A stretch of DNA of 9,408 nt, from NCBI GenBank assembly GCA_014379065.1, contig JACMMM010000011.1, positions 1-9,408 of the forward strand, given 5' to 3'. The stretch is from Saprospiraceae bacterium (lineage in GTDB: Bacteria > Bacteroidota > Bacteroidia > Chitinophagales > Saprospiraceae). The notes under the pieces were generated by a model. It was not told the origin of the DNA, searched no databases, and saw only the letters and a program-made list of their open reading frames with translations. The translations under genes and the position numbers were made by a program. Shown piece by piece: positions 1 through 6,878 of the stretch (position 1 is its first letter; each line of letters opens with the position of its first letter).

Positions 1-9
1 CTACGAAAA

Positions 10-1653
10 ATGATTTTCAAACCAAAATATCTGCTCGCCGCAATTGCATTCCTTTCTGTTTCGCAAGCGGCTTTTGCTCAAAAAGACCTCGAAGGCGACA
101 ACGTAACCGTGGTCAAGGCATTCGATGCACAACTTTTGGAGGCCAACAAAATCAACGTGCCCCCTACCCTGCCGGCGCTGGATACCAATACGCAGAAGCA
201 AAATTACTCCGTGCCGCCCCACCCTTCCAACATCAAATACGACCCGCCTAAACTCCGTCCGCTCGGGTTGAAATCTGCACCCAAGGAAGATGCTTACAAC
301 GGTTTTGTGAAACTGGGCGGTGGCGTGCCCACCTCGATTTATGGGGAGGGTGGCTATTTTTTCAAGGCTGGAGAAAAATTCGACGGAAAAGTGTGGCTCA
401 AGCACCATCAGCTCAGTGCCGACAAAGCCATTGAAAATCAAAAATTCCAAAAAACGCAAGGTTTGCTCAGTACCAACATTTTCTTTCCGAAAAACCTCGC
501 CACACAAATCAACCTGGGCTACACCTACGACCGGGTGCATTTCTATGGCTATGACCACGATTCACTGGATTTTTCGCCGGAACGCACCCGACAGGACTAT
601 AAAATCTTTGACTTCGGAGCAAGGCTCTACAACAGCAAGCGCACCGAAACTGATCTGAATTTTGCGGTCGCGCCAAAATTTTACCTGCTCAACGATTTTT
701 ATTCCAACAAAGAAACCCATTTTGAAATGGGTCTTTCGGCCACTAAATGGTTCAACGAAAAGCATGCGCTTCGGGTAACCATTCGGCCAGACTTGACGAA
801 ATTCGACGATACGGTTTCCCAGAAATTGAACAATATTTATTTGCAGCCATCTTTTACGATGCATTTTGACTTTCTGCAATTTAAGATCGGTGGCAATTTC
901 GTGAACAACCGCGACGAGTTCAGCATTTTCCCCGATGCTGAACTGACCCTGCGTGTGTGGGGCGACGGCATCCAGGCCTTTGCCGGCATTACGGGCGACC
1001 TGCGCAAAAACACTTATCGCAGTCTTTCTGAGTACAATCCTTTTATCCAGATTCGCGAGTCAAAATTGCTCAACACACGCTGGGACAATTACTATGGCGG
1101 CGTGAAGGGCAGTTTTGGCTGGCTTGAATACAATGGGCAAGTTGGCTATTCCAAAACCAAAGACCTCGCCCTCTTCCAGACCTTGTTCACGCCGGAAGGC
1201 ATTACGCGCTTCCAGATTATTTATGATGATGTGAATATGTTCAATATGCAGGGGACGGTCAAAGTTTCGCCCATCAAAAACCTGACCATCACGGGCACGC
1301 TTAGCCAAAATGTATTTGAATCTGATTCAACCGACGCCTCTCCTCAAATTCGGGTGTGGGGCTTGCCCGAAATCGAAGGCAATTTTGGAGCAGTTTACAG
1401 CCTGCTGGAAGGCAAAGCAAGCCTCAAAGCATCGCTCCATACCGCTGATAAAATCTCCTTCCTAAATGAAGCAGGCGACCCTGTGAAAAGCAAAACGTTG
1501 TTGGACCTCAGCCTTGGTGGTTCATATTATTTCACCAAAAATGTGGGCGCATTCCTCGATATCAACAACGTGCTGAATAACAAACGCGAACGCTGGTACC
1601 GCTATCCTACCGTGGGCCTGAATTTCTTGGCAGGTATAGTAGCTAGATTCTAA
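10..1653 (+). CDS. Outer-membrane beta-barrel protein, TonB-dependent-receptor-like, no plug domain
   Basis: A 547-residue protein with a clear N-terminal signal peptide (basic residues, then a hydrophobic stretch around residues 8-20, likely cut after AFA at residue 23). Residues 25-95 are a proline-rich linker (PPTLPALD, VPPHPSNIKYDPPKLRPLG). From about residue 97 to the end the protein alternates short aromatic-rich strands with polar turns, as in a beta-barrel, and it ends in Phe (GIVARF), typical of outer-membrane proteins. The tail FLDINNVLNNKRERWYRYPTVG resembles the last strands of TonB-dependent receptors. At this length there is no room for the usual plug domain, and I see no TonB box, so active TonB-driven uptake is doubtful. 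The start is the first ATG, only 9 bases into the window, and gives the signal peptide; promoter and upstream neighbour are out of view. The substrate is unknown. Outer-membrane location is well supported; the family name is tentative. Confidence 0.75.
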   Translation: MIFKPKYLLAAIAFLSVSQAAFAQKDLEGDNVTVVKAFDAQLLEANKINVPPTLPALDTNTQKQNYSVPPHPSNIKYDPPKLRPLGLKSAPKEDAYNGFVKLGGGVPTSIYGEGGYFFKAGEKFDGKVWLKHHQLSADKAIENQKFQKTQGLLSTNIFFPKNLATQINLGYTYDRVHFYGYDHDSLDFSPERTRQDYKIFDFGARLYNSKRTETDLNFAVAPKFYLLNDFYSNKETHFEMGLSATKWFNEKHALRVTIRPDLTKFDDTVSQKLNNIYLQPSFTMHFDFLQFKIGGNFVNNRDEFSIFPDAELTLRVWGDGIQAFAGITGDLRKNTYRSLSEYNPFIQIRESKLLNTRWDNYYGGVKGSFGWLEYNGQVGYSKTKDLALFQTLFTPEGITRFQIIYDDVNMFNMQGTVKVSPIKNLTITGTLSQNVFESDSTDASPQIRVWGLPEIEGNFGAVYSLLEGKASLKASLHTADKISFLNEAGDPVKSKTLLDLSLGGSYYFTKNVGAFLDINNVLNNKRERWYRYPTVGLNFLAGIVARF

Positions 1654-1656
1654 ATT

Positions 1657-1736
1657 GTTTAGGGTTTAGAGTTTAGGGTTTAGTCCGCATGCCCCCTAAA
1701 CCCTAAACCCTAAACTCTAAACCCTAACCCCTAAAC
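1657..1736. repeat. TTTAGGG heptamer inverted array
   Basis: Starts 4 nt after the stop codon of the barrel gene. The left arm (1657-1683) consists of GTTTAGGG/TTTAGAG units and the right arm (1696-1736) of their complements, CCCTAAA. Positions 1659-1683 and 1703-1727 form a perfect 25-bp inverted repeat around a 19-nt spacer that contains GCATGC. Two further CTAAAC units flank the right arm. The RNA could form a long AU-rich hairpin on either strand, but no T tract follows, so it is not a classical intrinsic terminator. It may protect mRNA 3' ends or be an extragenic palindromic element; both roles are inference. Confidence 0.9.
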
Positions 1737-1755
1737 ATCCTCAACAACTTCAAAC

Positions 1756-2544
1756 ATGAAGGCCAGCAGCATCGCACAACACGAAACCTCCTTTCGCCAA
1801 TCGGGCATTGATTCCAGCGGCACCAAGTTTGTCCTGACCAACGAAACGGTCAACATTTCTGACAACGCTGGCGGTACAATCACCTTGGTGGATTGTCACA
1901 AAGAAGTGATTGACGATTCTTACTACTTCGCCGAAGAGCACCCCAAAGAACGCATCGTGTTGCATTACACTGCGGGCTTTTTGAAAGGCGATATTGCGCA
2001 ACTGAGTCGCCAGAGCGTAGAGGTGTCAGTGCCCTTTGTGATTAGTCGTTCGGGACATATATACAACCTTTGGAAATCCAAATATTGGTCTTACCACCTT
2101 GGCCCTGATGCAGTTGGAGGCAATACCTTCGGAAGTCAGCGCAGCATCCCCATTGAGTTGTCGAACATCGGTTTTTTGCGCAAAAAAGCGGGCGGTTTAC
2201 TTCATACAATATATAGTAAGGATGATGTTTACTGTACTGAGGCCGAAACCTCGCAATACCAAAAACTGCCAGAAGCGTATCGAAATGAACTGTATTACGC
2301 CAAATACACCTCTGCGCAGTACAACTCACTCATACGGCTATTGCGCTACCTGACGGCCCGTTTCAACATACCACGCACATTTTTGCCCCCCAGCAAGCGC
2401 TATAAGGTATTTGGCACATCGGCAGAAGCTCAGAATTTCAAGGGCATTTGCTCTCACGTCAATTTCCGCCCTAGTGGAAAATGGGACATTGGTCCGGCCT
2501 TCGATTGGGAAAGAGTGGCAAAGGGGCTTAAAATGGGGCTGTAG
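1756..2544 (+). CDS. N-acetylmuramoyl-L-alanine amidase (Amidase_2/PGRP fold), no signal peptide
   Basis: A 262-residue zinc amidase predicted to cut the bond between N-acetylmuramic acid and L-alanine of the peptidoglycan stem. The Amidase_2 signature is easy to follow: RIVLHYTAG (His70, first zinc ligand), FVISRSGHIYNLW, then YHLG (His114), SIPIELSNIGF (Glu134), and near the end ICSHVNFRPSGKWDIGPAFDW, in which His234 and Asp244 match the later zinc-site positions and Lys242 the conserved Lys. The segment at about 142-228 is a long insert compared with minimal members such as T7 lysozyme, with a helical part (SAQYNSLIRLLRYLTARFNI). No hydrophobic leader or lipobox is visible, so the protein is either cytosolic (wall-fragment recycling, AmpD-like) or exported by a non-Sec route. 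ATG 1756 is the first start in frame after the repeat array. The upstream gap is filled by the heptamer repeat and no promoter is evident; it may be read from the barrel gene's transcript. Fold and activity are well supported; the biological role is not. Confidence 0.88.
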   Translation: MKASSIAQHETSFRQSGIDSSGTKFVLTNETVNISDNAGGTITLVDCHKEVIDDSYYFAEEHPKERIVLHYTAGFLKGDIAQLSRQSVEVSVPFVISRSGHIYNLWKSKYWSYHLGPDAVGGNTFGSQRSIPIELSNIGFLRKKAGGLLHTIYSKDDVYCTEAETSQYQKLPEAYRNELYYAKYTSAQYNSLIRLLRYLTARFNIPRTFLPPSKRYKVFGTSAEAQNFKGICSHVNFRPSGKWDIGPAFDWERVAKGLKMGL

Positions 2545-2603
2545 CAGTTTTACCCGCCGAAGCTTTAGCGAAGGAGGGAGGCAGTAATAGGAAGCAATAG
2601 GCG

Positions 2604-2629
2604 GCCAAGAACCCTTGGCGAGCCTTTTT
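2604..2629 (+). terminator. Weak terminator-like hairpin after the amidase gene
   Basis: GCCAAG (2604-2609) and CTTGGC (2614-2619) form a perfect 6-bp stem with a 4-nt loop. GAGCC and then five T (2625-2629) follow. The 5-nt gap between stem and T tract makes it suboptimal. Upstream at about 2558-2580 is a second short imperfect palindrome (CCGCCGAAGCTTTAGCGAAG) that looks like a decayed extragenic element. Nothing else recognisable lies in the rest of the 206-nt gap 2545-2750. Confidence 0.4.
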
Positions 2630-2730
2630 AATTGGCGGTTAATAGGGTGCTAGGTATTTTCCAGAAAAAATTTTAGCTGTATTGTTCACATTTTTTCTCC
2701 AAGTGCCATAAAGCACCATAATCGCCGCTC

Positions 2731-2738
2731 TACTTTTA
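2731..2738 (+). promoter_or_regulatory. Possible -7 element of the sigma factor gene
   Basis: TACTTTTA matches the Bacteroidota -7 consensus TAnnTTTG at all but the last base and lies 12 nt before the ATG. No TTTG is found at the expected -33 distance upstream, so this is a weak call. Confidence 0.3.
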
Positions 2739-2750
2739 CGCCCAACAAGT

Positions 2751-3287
2751 ATGGACGGTAAACAAAACGAACTCGACGACTTCCGCAAAAACCCCAATGG
2801 TGTTTCAGCTGGCATTTACAACAAATGCCGCCCGAAATTCATCGGTTGGGGCAAGGAAAACACCCGAACGAGCGCTCAGGATCTGGCCGATATTTTTCAA
2901 AATGCGGTCATCATCATGATTCTCAACCTCGAATCGGGGCGGCTCACCGAATTGGTCGGCACCTTATGCACCTACCTCTTCGGTATCGGCAAAAACCTCA
3001 TTCAGGCCTTTCGCCGAAAACAGGGCAGGATTGGATTGCCCGGCGACGAAGCCTTCCCGATCACCAAAGAAACTGACCCTGGTGCAGAGGAGCAAATCAT
3101 TGCACAGCAAACAGATGCGCAACTCTGGGCCAAAGTGGACGCGCTCGGCGAACCCTGCCGAAGCCTGCTCGCTCTAACCTACCGCGAGGGACTAAACAGC
3201 CAGGAAATAGCCGATGTGCTCGGTTATGCCAGCCCTGAAGTAGTACGCCAACTTCGCAAAAGATGCCTCGACAAACTACGAAAATGA
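2751..3287 (+). CDS. ECF-type RNA polymerase sigma factor (sigma-70 family)
   Basis: A 178-residue protein with the two-domain ECF layout. Region 2 covers about residues 8-90 and contains IYNKCRPKFIGWG, then SAQDLADIFQNAVIIM (the -10 recognition/core-binding helix in Bacteroidota members) and TYLFGIGKNLIQAFRRK. Region 4 covers about 125-177: ALGEPCRSLLALTYREGLNSQEIADVLGY, then a recognition helix EVVRQLRKRCLDKLRK that would read the -35-like element. Residues 91-124 form the usual acidic linker. Length is normal for ECF factors (about 160-200). It would direct RNA polymerase to a small set of promoters, possibly including its own. The next gene begins 55 nt downstream on the same strand and encodes a membrane protein, the usual arrangement of an ECF factor with its membrane-bound regulator. 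ATG 2751 is the start that leaves region 2 complete. The regulon cannot be told from the sequence. Confidence 0.87.
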   Translation: MDGKQNELDDFRKNPNGVSAGIYNKCRPKFIGWGKENTRTSAQDLADIFQNAVIIMILNLESGRLTELVGTLCTYLFGIGKNLIQAFRRKQGRIGLPGDEAFPITKETDPGAEEQIIAQQTDAQLWAKVDALGEPCRSLLALTYREGLNSQEIADVLGYASPEVVRQLRKRCLDKLRK

Positions 3288-3342
3288 GAACAAGCCATTC
3301 ACAACATCACTCATCCATCAAACGCGCAGTCGCTCATCTAAA

Positions 3343-4092
3343 ATGGAAAACCGAGCCGAATATCTTCTCGAATCCTATTTTGCCAACGCCCTTACTACGG
3401 CGGAAGCAACGGAACTAAATACGCTGGCTTTCGCCAACCCAGGCGTGGCTGCCGAACTCGCTTTCCAACAGCGTGTGGCCGCTACCGTCCAAATGCATTC
3501 GCTTGCCGGAGGCATCCAAAACACCGCTTGGAGGGTGGCTGCCCAAAAACCGTATCCAACCACTGCAATAAAAGTCTCGATGTTGCCCCGCTATGCTTAT
3601 GCTACCGCTGCCGCCATCGCACTTTTGATTGTCGCGTATCTCTTTATCATGCCGCCCAGCTTGCAATCTGTCGTGGCCGACAACACAAAGGAGTATCCCA
3701 ACAAAATGAAATTCAAAAGTTTGGGGGATGAAGCCCAAGCCGTTCCCGAAAATGTGATCAGGGCATTTGGATTGTACGACGAGCAAAAATATAGCGAAGC
3801 CGCCAATGCTCTTCAACCCATAGTAGCCGCCAACGCAGATCGAATGGACTATCGTTTTTACTGGGGCGTCTCTCTTGTAGAAAGCAAGCAGTATGCTGCC
3901 GCCGTTACCGCGCTTACACCCGTGGCACAAAGCCAAGACGAAAAGAAAATTCCTGCGCTTTATTACCTCGGCCTCGCATGTGCCGGTAAAGGGGATAAAG
4001 ATTGCGCCCGCCAAAATCTCCAGGCTTATATTGATTCGCCTGAAGGGGTGACCTTTCGCAAGGAGGCGCAGACTGTGAAGAACGCACTTTAG
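3343..4092 (+). CDS. Single-pass membrane protein with TPR-like repeats, putative anti-sigma factor
   Basis: A 249-residue protein. Residues 1-70 are a cytoplasmic helical part (YLLESYFANALTTAEATELN, then a PGVAAELAFQQRVAATVQ helix), like the N-termini of Bacteroidota anti-sigma/FecR-type regulators. Residues 84-104 are one strongly hydrophobic span (YATAAAIALLIVAYLFIM). Residues 133-235 are outside the membrane and contain about three TPR-like helix pairs: AFGLYDEQKYSEAANALQPI, YFWG-type YRFYWGVSLVESKQYAAAVTAL, and ALYYLGLACAGKGDKDCARQNL. No HxxxCxxC zinc motif is present, so it is not a ZAS-type anti-sigma factor. With the sigma factor gene 55 nt upstream, the simplest reading is that the N-terminal part holds the sigma factor and the TPR part senses a partner in the periplasm. 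That is inference from context; topology and TPR character are visible. The stop is followed at once by a repeat-rich gap. Confidence 0.72.
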   Translation: MENRAEYLLESYFANALTTAEATELNTLAFANPGVAAELAFQQRVAATVQMHSLAGGIQNTAWRVAAQKPYPTTAIKVSMLPRYAYATAAAIALLIVAYLFIMPPSLQSVVADNTKEYPNKMKFKSLGDEAQAVPENVIRAFGLYDEQKYSEAANALQPIVAANADRMDYRFYWGVSLVESKQYAAAVTALTPVAQSQDEKKIPALYYLGLACAGKGDKDCARQNLQAYIDSPEGVTFRKEAQTVKNAL

Positions 4093-4122
4093 CAACATGA
4101 GTCATCCCCAAATTTGGGAATA

Positions 4123-4284
4123 GGTGCGTAGCACCCAAAACGTCGGTAGGAAGATCGGCAACAAGTGCTTTGGAGGTGCGTAGCACCGGAACTTGTACTC
4201 GTTTAAGGCGCGTTTGTTCCGGTGCTACGCACCTTTTTTACGCACCGATTGACTTTTCTACCGACGTTTTGGGTGCTACGCACC
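4123..4284. repeat. Large nested inverted repeat with four GGTGCGTAGCACC units
   Basis: Four copies of the 13-mer GGTGCGTAGCACC lie at 4123-4135 and 4175-4187 (direct) and 4221-4233 and 4272-4284 (complement GGTGCTACGCACC). Each unit is itself a 5-bp palindrome around a 3-nt loop. The outer pair is part of a perfect 27-bp inverted repeat (4123-4149 with 4258-4284). The inner pair is part of a perfect 18-bp one (4175-4192 with 4216-4233). ATCGG at 4154-4158 can pair with CCGAT at 4245-4249 in the internal loop between them. Together they would make one hairpin of about 162 nt. The inner arm is followed by six T (4234-4239), so it could also act as a terminator for the + strand sigma operon. 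A competing local hairpin (ACAAGT 4161-4166 with ACTTGT 4191-4196) is possible. Confidence 0.9.
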
Positions 4285-4300
4285 ATTAAGACAAAAAAAG

Positions 4301-4350
4301 ACATGAGCCACCCCAATCCCGAGTGCTCGGGACGGGATGGCTCATGTTTT
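4301..4350. terminator. Bidirectional terminator between convergent genes
   Basis: ACATGAGCCA (4301-4310) pairs with TGGCTCATGT (4338-4347); after one mismatch CCC pairs with GGG, and further in TCCCGAG (4317-4323) pairs with CTCGGGA (4326-4332). On the + strand four T end the stem (4347-4350). On the minus strand the stem is followed by a run of seven T (complement of 4293-4299), which suits a terminator about 30 nt after the porZ stop codon. It separates the + strand sigma operon from the minus-strand porZ gene. Confidence 0.75.
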
Positions 4351-4376
4351 ATGCGTGTAGAGTCCTCCGAGGTCTC

Positions 4377-6776
4377 CTAATTCAATATCACCACTTTGGT
4401 AACAATCGCATCGGGTTGGTCAAAATTGGTTTCACTGGTGGCGAAAATCAGGTAAACTCCTGAAGCGGCTCTTCTGCCGAGGTAATCACGCCCGTTCCAC
4501 ACCGCTTGGCCACCCAGGGCTTTGCCTTCATACACGAGATGCCCGGCTGCATCGGTTATTTTCACGTTGGCATCGCGGGCAAGCCCATATACGGCAATAG
4601 GGCCATCGTAACCGGCTTGCACAGGGTTGGGGTAGGCGTAAGCGGTAGGAAGGTTGACGCGCCCACCTTCTGTGGCGCCCGCACGAAGGGAAATAAGTCC
4701 TTTTTCCGTACCGATCCAAGCTTCTCCTGTGACTGGGTTTACGGAAATATCGGTAATGGCGTTGTCGAACAGCGGGCTGTTGGTATTCGTAAAACGCGCC
4801 ACTTGCGTCAGCGCATCAGGCGATTGCACAAACACGCCATTGGAAGTGCCAAACCATTTCTGGTTTGCGCCGTCTATAGCAATGGCTTTCACATCTTCTG
4901 TTTCGAGCAAATAGCCGTTAAACCCGTCTACATTCACAATTCGGCGGCGGCCTTTGCAATCTTCGTCAAACACATTGGACCCGCACTCAAAACTCACCGC
5001 GCCTTGTTGCGTACCCACCCATACGTCTCCATCTAGGTCAACCGTAATACAATTGATAAAGTTGGTTGGCAGCACGCTGTTGGCGGTGGTGATGACGCGG
5101 TAGCGGTCGTCTGAGGGGCTGTCCAGGTCAGCCCCCGAATCATAAACCAATATACCTGCACTGAAGGCGATTACAAACCATTTGTACCCATTCTGATCTA
5201 TAGTCACCTGAAGTAAATTGTTGGCAGGGGAACCCGTGAAATTACTTATCGTACCATCGGATTTCAGCACAGCGATGGGAGCATTTGCGCCGTAGTTGCT
5301 TATCCAGAGGTTGTTGTTTTGATCGAAAGCAAGCCCCCCGATGATCGTGCGCTTTTCGTTCGAACTCCCCGGACCTTGAAGCTTAGAATTGGATTTGGTG
5401 TATTTTTTCTCATACGTGCCTTGGGTGAATTGTAGCACACCGCCCACCCAGCTTCCTACATAAGTTTTATCCTCCAAAGGGTGTGGGGCTATTCGCCACA
5501 TATCCTTATAACTCTCAGAAGAATCAACAATAGCAGGGACCGTCCTTTCAGACCAATCCTTCCAATGGCCATTTTTAAAAGAAAAGACCCCATCGCGATA
5601 CCCGATTACACTAAGGTCTGTTTTGGGGCCTGGGGTTGCCACATAAGTAGTGCCCTCGCTGCCAAATGCTATTTCAGAACTGCGATGGGTGTAGGGAGAG
5701 TTGAAGGAGAATTTATCACATTGGTTGGTGTTCGCGTCGTAGAACTTAAACTGATCGGCCAAATCTGCAAACCAGAATTTTTTTGTGCCGTCTTCGATTC
5801 CGTAAAGCGGGAATGCTGCATCGCAAGTCCAGTGGATTTCATTGCGCTGCCCGTTGGTTTCCGCATATTCAACCGTGCCATAGCCGTAGTTGTTGTCGTC
5901 GCTCCAACCAACCATCATCCCTGGGCCTTCCGAGCTGAGGTATTTGACCGAACGTTCAGGGTGAGTGGCAACCTCTGTGACGGCAGTACCGTCAAAATGC
6001 AGGAGTTTTTTGGCTGCACCCAACCAGAGTTTACCGTCCCAAACACATAGGGCGTTGTAAGGGAGATTGGCAGGAAAGCCCGATGTTTCACTTACTTCTT
6101 CCCAGCGACTGAAATCGGCTGGGTTTTCGTCGTTTTCTGGCAGGCGATACAGGCCGTCTTCGGTGCCTGCCCAGAGGTAGCCGTTGTAAATGGCAAAGGA
6201 ACGGACGGGTATGTTGGTAAACACGGTGTATTCGGCTTCAGCATTTCCGAGGTCAAATTTAAAAATGCCAAAACCACAAGCGAAATACGCGATTTTGCCG
6301 TCAAAAAAGACATTGTATATCTGACGGTCTCCCACAATGTTGGGGTTTTTTTGGATGATGGGCAAATTGACTACTGTGCGGTCAGCTGGGTAAAAAAGGT
6401 CGAGATTGCTGTTGGTATAAGCAAGCAGCAGCACCTTGGCAGCGGCATTGTAGCGCAAGAGATTCATGCCCACATCACTCAGGCCCTCCACCTTGGTAAT
6501 AAAACGGGAGGAACGCTCGGCTTTGTCTAATTCTACCACCGCCCACTCGGTAGCATAATAGACCTTTTCGCTACTTTGGGTGACGTATCTGGAACGCTGC
6601 CATGGCAGGTGTTCCTGCCATTCGCCGATGCTGAGGAGCGGAAAAATGGTGTCGTTTTGGGCGGTGTTTGTCCCGAGAAAAGAGAAAAGTCCCGCCATTG
6701 TCCACACCATCATTAAAATTTTGGGGCGTGAAATGACTATGGCGGACAAGGGAAAAAGGAGGGAAAATGGACGCAT
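4377..6776 (-). CDS. porZ: PorZ-like T9SS attachment-complex protein (beta-propellers plus C-terminal sorting-type domain)
   Basis: A 799-residue secreted protein. The chosen start (ATG at 6776-6774) gives a signal peptide: MRPFSLLFPLSAIVIS and a second hydrophobic stretch ending GTNTAQ near residue 40. The longer frame back to 6878 adds 34 residues without protein-like character and would bury the signal. The mature N-terminus matches the PorZ propeller family: IGEWQEHLPW, VYYATEWAVVELDK, KVEGLSDVGMNLLRYN, LLAYTNSNLDLFY and YFACGFGIFKFDL (about residues 50-176). Further blades carry two-component-regulator-propeller motifs: LWAGTEDGLYRL (201), LWLGAAKKL (250), LWISNYG (490), VWVGTQQGAV (586), KWFGTSNGVF (640), AWIGTEKGLISL (686). 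Residues 713-799 (YAYPNPVQ, VYGLARDANVKITDAAG, WNGRDYLGRRAASGVYLI, KVVILN) form a FlgD/Ig-like T9SS C-terminal domain. In Porphyromonas gingivalis PorZ (about 780 residues) works at the cell surface with PorU, PorV and PorQ, supplying anionic lipopolysaccharide for sorted cargo. nadD lies upstream on the same strand, so cotranscription is possible. Confidence 0.82.
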   Translation of the reverse strand: MRPFSLLFPLSAIVISRPKILMMVWTMAGLFSFLGTNTAQNDTIFPLLSIGEWQEHLPWQRSRYVTQSSEKVYYATEWAVVELDKAERSSRFITKVEGLSDVGMNLLRYNAAAKVLLLAYTNSNLDLFYPADRTVVNLPIIQKNPNIVGDRQIYNVFFDGKIAYFACGFGIFKFDLGNAEAEYTVFTNIPVRSFAIYNGYLWAGTEDGLYRLPENDENPADFSRWEEVSETSGFPANLPYNALCVWDGKLWLGAAKKLLHFDGTAVTEVATHPERSVKYLSSEGPGMMVGWSDDNNYGYGTVEYAETNGQRNEIHWTCDAAFPLYGIEDGTKKFWFADLADQFKFYDANTNQCDKFSFNSPYTHRSSEIAFGSEGTTYVATPGPKTDLSVIGYRDGVFSFKNGHWKDWSERTVPAIVDSSESYKDMWRIAPHPLEDKTYVGSWVGGVLQFTQGTYEKKYTKSNSKLQGPGSSNEKRTIIGGLAFDQNNNLWISNYGANAPIAVLKSDGTISNFTGSPANNLLQVTIDQNGYKWFVIAFSAGILVYDSGADLDSPSDDRYRVITTANSVLPTNFINCITVDLDGDVWVGTQQGAVSFECGSNVFDEDCKGRRRIVNVDGFNGYLLETEDVKAIAIDGANQKWFGTSNGVFVQSPDALTQVARFTNTNSPLFDNAITDISVNPVTGEAWIGTEKGLISLRAGATEGGRVNLPTAYAYPNPVQAGYDGPIAVYGLARDANVKITDAAGHLVYEGKALGGQAVWNGRDYLGRRAASGVYLIFATSETNFDQPDAIVTKVVILN

Positions 6777-6878
6777 AATGGCTCGACTTAAGTGAAAAGG
6801 TTCAAGGGCATGGAGATTCGGGAAAGTGCAGGAATGGCGCAAGGCTGATGGAATGGGTTGCCTATTGGACTTGGACAT

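Noticed and set aside
1..558. Long open frame on the minus strand opposite the barrel gene
   Set aside because: It lies wholly within a well-supported + strand gene with a signal peptide and barrel pattern; its translation shows no recognisable domain.
1657..1736. TTTAGGG array as a true telomere or eukaryotic contamination
   Set aside because: It lies between two bacterial genes and is inverted within 80 bp, unlike a terminal tandem array.
3415..4098. 227-codon open frame on the minus strand opposite the membrane TPR gene
   Set aside because: The + strand frame has a membrane span, TPR repeats and a sigma factor neighbour; the minus translation looks random and runs into the repeat region.
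4123..4284. Repeated 13-mers as a CRISPR array
   Set aside because: Only four short units in mixed orientation, with irregular spacing and no cas genes.
6777..6878. Longer start for the PorZ-like gene (34 extra residues)
   Set aside because: The extra part (rich in Pro, His and Ser) would precede and mask the signal peptide that begins at the 6776 ATG.
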